Source: Nostoc parmelioides FACHB-3921 (lineage in GTDB: Bacteria; Cyanobacteriota; Cyanobacteriia; Cyanobacteriales; Nostocaceae). Taken from it: a DNA stretch of 45,975 nt. The translations under genes were made by a program, and so were the position numbers. Positions 40,392-45,975 of the stretch are shown one piece after another (the first letter of the stretch is position 1; each line of letters begins with the position of its first letter). Below the pieces are notes generated by a model. The model searched no databases and was not told the origin of the DNA. It was given only the letters and a program-made list of their open reading frames with translations. The stretch is from the NCBI RefSeq assembly GCF_014696625.1, contig NZ_JACJQL010000048.1, forward strand, positions 1 through 45,975, given 5' to 3'.

Positions 40392-40577
40392 ATGAATAAG
40401 ACAGACGCGATTGACTCTGCTAGTTATACATCCTCTAGTCAAAAATCGACGCTTAAGCAAATTACATTAGACCTAACATCAGATGAAGCTCAAAACCTTA
40501 AAAACTATTGTGAGCAAACGGGTAAAGAGGTAACGAATGTAATTGAGGAACTCATTCAGAAGTTACCTGTGGTTTAA
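40392..40577 (+). CDS. Ribbon-helix-helix protein, 61 aa
   Basis: The C-terminal part KQITLDLTSDEAQNLKNYCEQTGKEVTNVIEELIQKL has the RHH pattern of beta-strand plus two helices, as in plasmid regulators. The N-terminus is disordered and Ser/Thr-rich. It is a paralogue of the minus-strand gene 40830-41006. It is probably a DNA-binding regulator. The 40133-40391 gap has AT-rich sequence but nothing I can name. Confidence 0.7.
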   Translation: MNKTDAIDSASYTSSSQKSTLKQITLDLTSDEAQNLKNYCEQTGKEVTNVIEELIQKLPVV

Positions 40578-40829
40578 TTCTTGTGCGATAACTCTAAATC
40601 AGAATATTTGTAACTGAAGTACAGCTTTTAGAGTAAAGCAATCAAAAATTGGCAGATGGAGGAATAGTGAATGGATAAATAATCAGAACTCATCGATAAA
40701 TCCCTAAATGTAAGGTTTCGCTTCAAAAGTTACTACCAACGGTTAATTGCAGCTAAAAAGTTATGAATTTGGGCTGTAATTATACCTACAATTTCTGAAT
40801 ACAATAGAGAATTAAATCATCTATTGGTA

Positions 40830-41006
40830 TTAAATAGAGGTAGGATGCTTCGTATTATCATGCTTTGTTGTAGTTAATCCTCGAATAAGTTCTCTAATCA
40901 CATCAGTTGCTGGTCTACCCGTTTGATAACAATATTTTTCAAGGTTTTCAGCTTCATTTGATGCTAAATTTATGGTTATGCGCTTGACAGCCCATTTTTT
41001 ATTCAT
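40830..41006 (-). CDS. Second ribbon-helix-helix protein, 58 aa
   Basis: The minus strand reads MNKKWAVKRITINLASNEAE, then NLEKYCYQTGRPATDVIRELIRGL, clearly related to the 40392-40577 product (TLDLTSDEAQNLKNYCEQTGKEVTNVIEELIQKL). It is 58 residues. The pair converges around 40578-40829, where no gene is seen. Confidence 0.7.
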   Translation of the reverse strand: MNKKWAVKRITINLASNEAENLEKYCYQTGRPATDVIRELIRGLTTTKHDNTKHPTSI

Positions 41007-41631
41007 GCTATGAATTTAGTAAGATTGAACAAATTTATAGATGTGGTTTTTTAAAAAGCATAATATTGCTTATTCTGTAGATCACTATGCCTCTAGATAG
41101 ATATATTTTATCGACTAGAGAAGAGTTATAAAAAGCACTGTTTTACTATCTTTAAAAGCTAATCTATACGATAGCAAAACGTTTATCTATTGCATCATCA
41201 TTTGTCCAAGTTATAGTAGAGCGATTGCCATAAAATTTTCACATCATAACTTTTTAAAATTACTCTAAAATTTTTAAGTTTTCTGTGCTTCTTTTTATTA
41301 ACTAAATCTTATTCATTTTTCATTAAGAATATTACCATTCAAATGAACAGCAAGCAAATATATAGTTAGTAAAGAGCAGTTTGATGGACTTAATTAATCA
41401 CTAATGCAAAATAAAACGCTTATAAATTTTTCAATAGGCGTACATATGGGGTAGTGCAACGATTCACGAAAAATTCCGCTATATCACTTGAAATTCTTGC
41501 TTGGAAACAGTTTCAGTCTTTAGTTATACGGTACTGATTAGCTATGAATCACCATTCCCTAGTTTGGCTTATTTTAGGCAATGTTATGAGCGCAACTGAG
41601 CCTAAGAATAAGGTTTGAGCCTTCTTTAACA
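41007..41631. other. AT-rich intergenic region, no gene seen
   Basis: I find no ORF with protein-like content on either strand in this stretch. It probably holds the promoter of the 40830-41006 gene. Confidence 0.5.
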
Positions 41632-41668
41632 AGCAACGGGTGATGAAGACAATCTGCCGCCCGTTGCT
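41632..41668 (-). terminator. Hairpin after the PEP-CTERM gene
   Basis: AGCAACGGG (41632-41640) and CCCGTTGCT (41660-41668) form a perfect 9-bp stem, 28 bp after the stop of the minus-strand PEP-CTERM gene. The T-run is weak. Confidence 0.55.
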
Positions 41669-41696
41669 CTGGCAGCATCTAATTGCTCAAGCTTGC

Positions 41697-42332
41697 TCAA
41701 TCTTGAAGAGCTTTACGCTTGGTACTCCGTTTGAGAATAGTTCCAGCTAATGCCGCGATGCCCAGCGAAAACATAAAGCTAGGTTCGGGAACTGCTGTAA
41801 CTGTAGTGCCACTTAGGTTAATACGGGCAAATGAATTGGTATTAAAGGGCAGCCCCTGGACGTTTACGAACAATTCATTTCCCTTAAAGGTGACTCGATC
41901 AGGTGTTAGACCTAATGTAGTTTGTGGGTCTATCAAAACATTTGTAATTTGCAAAGCTGTGGGTGCAGTGAATGTAAACACATAGGTATTCTGAAACCCA
42001 GTTGCAAAGCTATTAAATCCTACGGCGTTATCAAAGTCGATAGCTAGGTAATCCGCACCAGCATCGATCGAAACGTCTACAAGAGATCTAGCAAATCCTG
42101 GAGGAACACCTGTACTTGGGTCAAACAAACTCGCAAGATTAGGGAACTCCACAGTTGATTCGCTAACAATCGCAGATGCAGGAAATGAAGTCACAAAGAG
42201 TTGACTTGTTGGGGTTGATTGTGCTTCGGTACGAAGTCTTAGCTCTGAACCAACTAGGGTAAAACCTAAAGCTGAACTACTACTAAAAGCAACTATTGCT
42301 ACGGAGGCAAAAAGCGGAAGTGTCTTAATCAT
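41697..42332 (-). CDS. PEP-CTERM secreted protein, 211 aa
   Basis: N-terminal signal (LFASVAIVAFSSSSALGF), a beta-rich middle with several FPN/FDN segments, and a PEP-CTERM tail (VPEPSFMFSLGIAALAGTIL then KRSTKRK). Exported and probably sorted by exosortase. Function unknown. It is transcribed away from the relaxase region. Confidence 0.85.
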   Translation of the reverse strand: MIKTLPLFASVAIVAFSSSSALGFTLVGSELRLRTEAQSTPTSQLFVTSFPASAIVSESTVEFPNLASLFDPSTGVPPGFARSLVDVSIDAGADYLAIDFDNAVGFNSFATGFQNTYVFTFTAPTALQITNVLIDPQTTLGLTPDRVTFKGNELFVNVQGLPFNTNSFARINLSGTTVTAVPEPSFMFSLGIAALAGTILKRSTKRKALQD

Positions 42333-42443
42333 GAAGTATTTCTCTTTATAAATGCCTTAAGTAAACTGATTATGTATAATTTTTCCACATAATGTTCTTA
42401 ATAAAAATATTTTACGTAAAATCTTTGAGTGCCAGTGCAAATA

Positions 42444-42521
42444 GACGTGAAGCCGAGATATGTGTAAGTGCGATTCGTTCTGGAGAAACCCAATATTTGG
42501 GAGGATTCCAGGCTTCACGTC
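42444..42521. repeat. Structured element with nested inverted repeats
   Basis: GACGTGAAGCC (42444-42454) and GGCTTCACGTC (42511-42521) are perfect 11-bp arms. Inside are CTGGA/TCCAG (42480-42484/42507-42511) and CCCAA-TAT-TTGGG (42489-42501). The layout is asymmetric. It might be a small RNA, a MITE-like remnant or a regulatory hairpin; no gene is seen at 42333-42669. Confidence 0.5.
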
Positions 42522-42669
42522 CAGTAGGCTATTTCTATTGCAGTTAGTGAGAATAAACAAATGTTCCCTCTCAGGAAAGAAAAAGATTGAGTAATAGTGT
42601 GAATGAGGGTAACAGGTAATATGAGTATTTGTGTGATCAATAAGCGCATAAGTGCCTTGAAAATGACTT

Positions 42670-44388
42670 TTAAAGACTCAATTCATCATCCTGTTGCTGC
42701 TGCTGTCGCCTTAACTGCCGCCCATATTCAAGAAGCTGCTCGTTCCAATCCGCCGCTTTAGATAAGACTTGTTGGGACTGTGGCAGAAGTTTTAAGACAC
42801 GCTGTGCGGCCGCATGAGTTGATTGGTCTTTACCAAAAGTCACCAGTATATTAGGAATGTTCTGCAATCGCTCGACAGGCAAAGAGTTGATGTTATCGAC
42901 TGCCATGTACAAGGTTCGCTCAGGTGGCACATTGCCCCTAACAAGGTATTCGAGCATAGCTCTGGAAATAGCTTCAATGGGAGAAGAACACAGCAGAACA
43001 TGATTTGTTTTATCGGTCGCTTGACCACCCAAACCGAAGTAAAACCAGCTATCACGGCGTTTGGTTCCCTTAGAGTAGCCTTTAAAACTGTTGTTCTCCC
43101 CTCTAGTTCCCCGTAAAAATGCACCGTTACGCTGACCCTCAAGATTCCGCATAACAAAAACAGCGTTTTGTTGGTCATCAGCGTAAACTAGGCTCTGGTT
43201 ATAAAGCATTTGCAAACAATCAGAGGGGATGCCCCGTTGTTGGGTGAGGTAACGTTCAACGGCAGGCCAGTTGTTTCTATCTTCAACAGGTGGGGTAAAT
43301 TGTGGACGCGGTTCAGTTTGGATAATGTCCGCCGCCCTGTTTTTAACGTGAGCGATCGCCGCACGTTCTACCCCAGCTTCACCGAATCGCTCATGTAACC
43401 AGACAACCGCCTGCCGAAAATTGCAGTTGTTAACGTGCATCACCAAATCAATCGCACCGCCCCCGCCCTTCTGTTGGTCGGGTGAAAAGTCGTAGAATTT
43501 CGACCCATCTATATTAATGATGTGACCGTGACCCCTCCATCTTTCCCGCTCGTAATCTAGCCCCAACTCCCAAGCGACATCCAATAATTCCAAGTCGCGC
43601 AGAAGTTTAGTTTGCTGCTGCCAACTAGCGAATTGTGCCTCTAATTCCTTGATGCGTCTGTCTAGTCGTTCATTTTCAAGCGCCAAAGCTTTTGCTGTGG
43701 CTTCCATCTGCTGTTTTTTAGCTTGCGCCCTATCCCGGTCAGCCGCTTTAGCTTGCAATTGTAACTGGGTGAGGCTGGTATCTGGTTCTATACCGGAATT
43801 AACAATGCTGTAAAAGTCCTTGATGTCTTGGTGTTGCGCCCTACTGCCCTTAATGCCACGCTCTAACCCCAAATGTTCTGTAGCTTCGGAGTAGGAGTCT
43901 TGAAACTCCCTCATCTTTTGACGACCATCGAAGAAGTGCTTGGCCCTCAATTGCCCTTTGTCATCGAGGGGGACAAAGTAAGCGTGAATATGTGGGGTGG
44001 CTTCATCCAGGTGTAATTCTGCCCTGACAATGCGAGATCCGTAGCGCGACTCTAACCATTGTTTGGATGCAGTCAACCAGGAGTCAACTTTGTCCTGCTC
44101 ATAGTAACCCGCTTGTGTTGGGGAGTTGGGACGGAAATATTCGGGGCTGGCAGTCAATAAAATTTCGGTGCAGTAAACCGCATCGGGGCGAATCTTCCGT
44201 TTCTGCTCCCCTATCCTTTCTATCACCAACTGGTCTAATGAAAGTGTTGGGTTATTAGTGCCAATGAATCTGATATTTTGTTTGTCAGGGTCAGCGTTGG
44301 GTGTTTCTCGCTGACGTGCGGTGTGCGATTCACTGCCTGCCAAGTTACTGCGTTTAAGCTTTTTAATCCGTGCAATAGCGTAAGCCAT
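42670..44388 (-). CDS. MobV-type relaxase fused to a primase/TOPRIM region
   Basis: From ATG 44388 (MAYAIARIKKLKR) the product is 572 residues; an upstream ATG at 44511 would add unlikely sequence. The N-terminal domain is a Mob_Pre/MobV relaxase with HLDEATPHIHAYFVPLDDKG (histidines at about 126, 133 and 135). A coiled-coil linker rich in Gln, Lys and Ala follows (about 210-265), then GHIINIDGSKFYDFSPD and GGGGAIDLVMHVNNC (DUF3991-like) and a TOPRIM-like segment LLCSSPIEAISRAMLEYL. It nicks oriT and could prime the transferred strand in the recipient. Its oriT is probably the inverted repeat upstream. Confidence 0.87.
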   Translation of the reverse strand: MAYAIARIKKLKRSNLAGSESHTARQRETPNADPDKQNIRFIGTNNPTLSLDQLVIERIGEQKRKIRPDAVYCTEILLTASPEYFRPNSPTQAGYYEQDKVDSWLTASKQWLESRYGSRIVRAELHLDEATPHIHAYFVPLDDKGQLRAKHFFDGRQKMREFQDSYSEATEHLGLERGIKGSRAQHQDIKDFYSIVNSGIEPDTSLTQLQLQAKAADRDRAQAKKQQMEATAKALALENERLDRRIKELEAQFASWQQQTKLLRDLELLDVAWELGLDYERERWRGHGHIINIDGSKFYDFSPDQQKGGGGAIDLVMHVNNCNFRQAVVWLHERFGEAGVERAAIAHVKNRAADIIQTEPRPQFTPPVEDRNNWPAVERYLTQQRGIPSDCLQMLYNQSLVYADDQQNAVFVMRNLEGQRNGAFLRGTRGENNSFKGYSKGTKRRDSWFYFGLGGQATDKTNHVLLCSSPIEAISRAMLEYLVRGNVPPERTLYMAVDNINSLPVERLQNIPNILVTFGKDQSTHAAAQRVLKLLPQSQQVLSKAADWNEQLLEYGRQLRRQQQQQDDELSL

Positions 44389-44519
44389 GCCACTTTTTGG
44401 GTGATTGAGTGTAATTGCGTCGCAGACCCCACGCAACCTTTTTGTTTCGACCGCAAGGGAGAAATGGCGCAAGCCACCCGTCAGGGCAAAAAGGTGTAGT
44501 GGGTACACCATTATCTTAG

Positions 44520-44667
44520 TAAAAGAGCGCGAAATAAGACTGTCACAAAACCCCCTCTGCCGCTAAAAAGCCTGCTGTGTAGGGTTTTTAGCCCTCTGGG
44601 GCGCATAGGGATTTGTTCGATGCTTTGGCGTTTTACACCACAATAGCACTCATTAATGGCACTATTG
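44520..44667. other. Probable oriT / mobilisation control region
   Basis: Upstream of the relaxase start, GCTAAAAAGCC (44562-44572) and GGGTTTTTAGC (44582-44592) form a stem with one mismatch and a 9-base loop, suitable as a relaxase recognition hairpin. CAATAGCACT (44641-44650) and GGCACTATTG (44658-44667) form another dyad using the ATAGCACT half-site seen near parM. No gene is present at 44512-44827. The nick site itself cannot be placed. Confidence 0.55.
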
Positions 44668-44827
44668 GGGGGAAACGTAATTAAATTAGATTGACATTTA
44701 TTAGGCTAAAAACACCACATTTAGGCACAATATTATCGCTATCATCGTTAAAGTAGACACATTTATACTCAACTCAAATATTGATAGGTTTTTATACTAA
44801 AAACATTTTTTATACTTAGGAGAAGAT

Positions 44828-45304
44828 ATGAGTCAACAACACAATTCCTATGTTGAGTTACCCAGAATAAAACGCAAGAGTAATTCATGGGAGGGAAAGG
44901 TAATTGATTATTTATTGAACCATCCTTCTAATAGACCAGCGACAGAGTTTGCCATAGAAGCGATTACAGCTTTTTGGCTTGCTGAAGCGTTAGAGGGTCA
45001 AGTCAGTCAGCCTGAATTACAGAAAGCTTGTTGGTCAGCAATTGAACGTCTAGAAGCGAAACTGGCAACTATTAGAAGAATAGGCAGAATAGAAAAATTA
45101 CTTCCAGAGGGAGCAACAGTTCTAAGTCCTTCTGAAAAAACTGTGAATCCTACTACTACTAATGAGAACTCTAATGAGAACTTAAATGACTTGCACCTGT
45201 CCACTGATGAGGATGAAGATGAAGATGAAGACACTGACGGTTGGATGGATATAGAACTTTCAGAGGAAAAGAAACAGATGAGAAAGCTGTTTGGTATTGA
45301 GTAG
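44828..45304 (+). CDS. Putative mobilisation accessory protein, 158 aa
   Basis: Starts with ATG after a good AGGAGAAG. N-terminal half is basic and helical (RIKRKSNSWEGKVIDYLL, AIEAITAFWLAEALEG); the C-terminus is highly acidic (TDEDEDEDEDTDGWMDIEL) with an Asp/Glu run. Divergent from the relaxase, as MobC-like or transfer-regulating proteins often are. Family not recognised. Confidence 0.6.
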   Translation: MSQQHNSYVELPRIKRKSNSWEGKVIDYLLNHPSNRPATEFAIEAITAFWLAEALEGQVSQPELQKACWSAIERLEAKLATIRRIGRIEKLLPEGATVLSPSEKTVNPTTTNENSNENLNDLHLSTDEDEDEDEDTDGWMDIELSEEKKQMRKLFGIE

Positions 45305-45513
45305 TAGTTGAAAAAAGTGCATTAATCAAAGAAAAATCATCTCCTGTGATGTGGGCTGGGTTAAATTTAAGCAAGAATTTTGAAACATAATTGCAACATA
45401 TCATGATTACGCATTATCAATAAGCTAGGGTCTTATTGACAATAAAAAATACTCAAAAAAGTGGCTGTAATTGAGTCTGGATAGGAATTACAGAAAATTT
45501 TGTTCAAAAACAG

Positions 45514-45563
45514 TGGACGGCCAAAAGGACAAGAAACCACTGTTTTTGATGTTTTGGACGGCC
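45514..45563. repeat. 50-bp direct repeat, copy 1
   Basis: Begins with TGGACGGCCAAAAGGACAA and ends in TGTTTTGGACGGCC; 48 of 50 bases match copy 2. Each copy starts and ends with TGGACGGCC. No gene is seen from 45305 to 45798. Confidence 0.85.
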
Positions 45564-45576
45564 GTTGACAGGTGGG

Positions 45577-45602
45577 CATTTGTCAGCAGAGCATGACAAA
45601 TG
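45577..45602. repeat. Perfect 9-bp hairpin between the 50-bp repeats
   Basis: CATTTGTCA (45577-45585) and TGACAAATG (45594-45602), 8-base loop, lying between the two direct repeats. Confidence 0.75.
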
Positions 45603-45620
45603 GCTAAGGTTGGCGCTCAC

Positions 45621-45670
45621 TGGACGGCCAAAAGGACAAAAAACCACTGTTCTTGATGTTTTGGACGGCC
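45621..45670. repeat. 50-bp direct repeat, copy 2
   Basis: Differs from copy 1 at two positions (G to A and T to C). The distance start to start is 107 bp. Confidence 0.85.
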
Positions 45671-45798
45671 AAAAATATTAGTGTCGGATGAGACTGATTT
45701 AGCACGGTTAAACTACACTAAGCTTACGGTGTTGAAGGTTTTTAGTTTAGTTGTTGCGTTAGACAAGTTTTTATTTCAGTTAACGCTCAATATATAGA

Positions 45799-45912
45799 AT
45801 GGCTGCTGAACTCACAGTGGAAATTTCAGGTTCACTTACTGAAGAAGTTAATCGATTGAGCGGTCTTTTTGAAGTACAATTGCAACACAAATGTATTATA
45901 GATTCTCAATAA
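45799..45912 (+). CDS. Very small ORF, 37 aa
   Basis: ATG frame reading MAAELTVEISGSLTEEVNRL and ending in TAA 45910. Its start resembles the 136-456 product (SEVTIKFSGEL). The frame ends inside the window. It is a truncated relative or a leader. Confidence 0.35.
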   Translation: MAAELTVEISGSLTEEVNRLSGLFEVQLQHKCIIDSQ

Positions 45913-45975
45913 TTTTAGAGTTATTGAGAATGAAATCGGTGTTTTAAATTGGCTGTAAGTCATTGTCAGTAAGCA

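Noticed and set aside
44388..44511. Extended relaxase start at 44511
   Set aside because: The added 41 residues look unlike relaxase N-termini, while MAYAIARIKKLKR at 44388 matches the family start.
45514..45670. Possible CRISPR repeat pair
   Set aside because: Only two copies, each internally bounded by direct repeats, with no cas genes in the window.

Overview
The window looks like part or most of a plasmid from a filamentous, Nostoc/Anabaena-like cyanobacterium. Evidence read in the sequence: an nblA gene (phycobilisome degradation), many HIP1 palindromes (GCGATCGC, e.g. 4262, 10949, 14263, 31187, 43351), PEP-CTERM proteins, a large STAND/WD40 protein, and a plasmid backbone of ParA, ParM, a primase-helicase replicase and a MobV relaxase. 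I could not search any database; family names come from motif recognition.

Layout. 1-4420: cargo (small hypothetical, nblA, VOC protein, secreted EndoU-like nuclease) with broken genes. 4420-8100: the most remarkable part, an HNH endonuclease gene followed by one promoter and an array of 30 tRNA or tRNA-like genes on the + strand. By anticodon they cover 19 amino acids (no clear Cys), and include one canonical-looking tRNA with anticodon CTA (amber). 8166-9655: ParA with a repeat-rich partner whose DNA repeats recur in the parA upstream region. 9739-17520: a small HD (alarmone-hydrolase-like) protein, a compact minus-strand cluster with an HNH protein, a plus-strand cluster with a McrA-like HNH restriction enzyme and a short DUF262 protein, then small unknown genes; this reads as a defence-type or accessory island. 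17806-24329: tyrosine recombinase, methyltransferase, ferredoxin-like protein, PEP-CTERM propeller, coiled-coil plasmid protein, MIF-like tautomerase, an asparagine synthetase fragment and a LuxR-type response regulator.

24384-34901: plasmid core. A GTGTC-rich repeat array, an FtsK/HerA-like ATPase with membrane and helical partners, a ParM operon, a ribbon-helix-helix regulator flanked by matching palindromes, the 1093-residue replicase, a repeat-containing non-coding stretch (candidate origin) and a small paralogue of the replicase C-terminus. 35372-38890: HTH/NB-ARC/WD40 protein with 14 propeller repeats. 38928-42332: heme-oxygenase-like protein with a small downstream protein, two paralogous ribbon-helix-helix genes (one under 60 codons), and a PEP-CTERM protein. 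42670-45304: MobV relaxase fused to a primase/TOPRIM region, its probable oriT, and a possible accessory protein. 45514-45670: two 50-bp direct repeats around a perfect hairpin.

How it fits together: the tRNA promoter and the leader of the HNH gene share an unusual dyad (pattern TACA-N3-TGTA) that recurs as half-sites, which suggests one regulator controls both the endonuclease and the tRNA set. Two unrelated partition modules plus one replicase and one relaxase suggest a mobilizable plasmid, possibly a past cointegrate.
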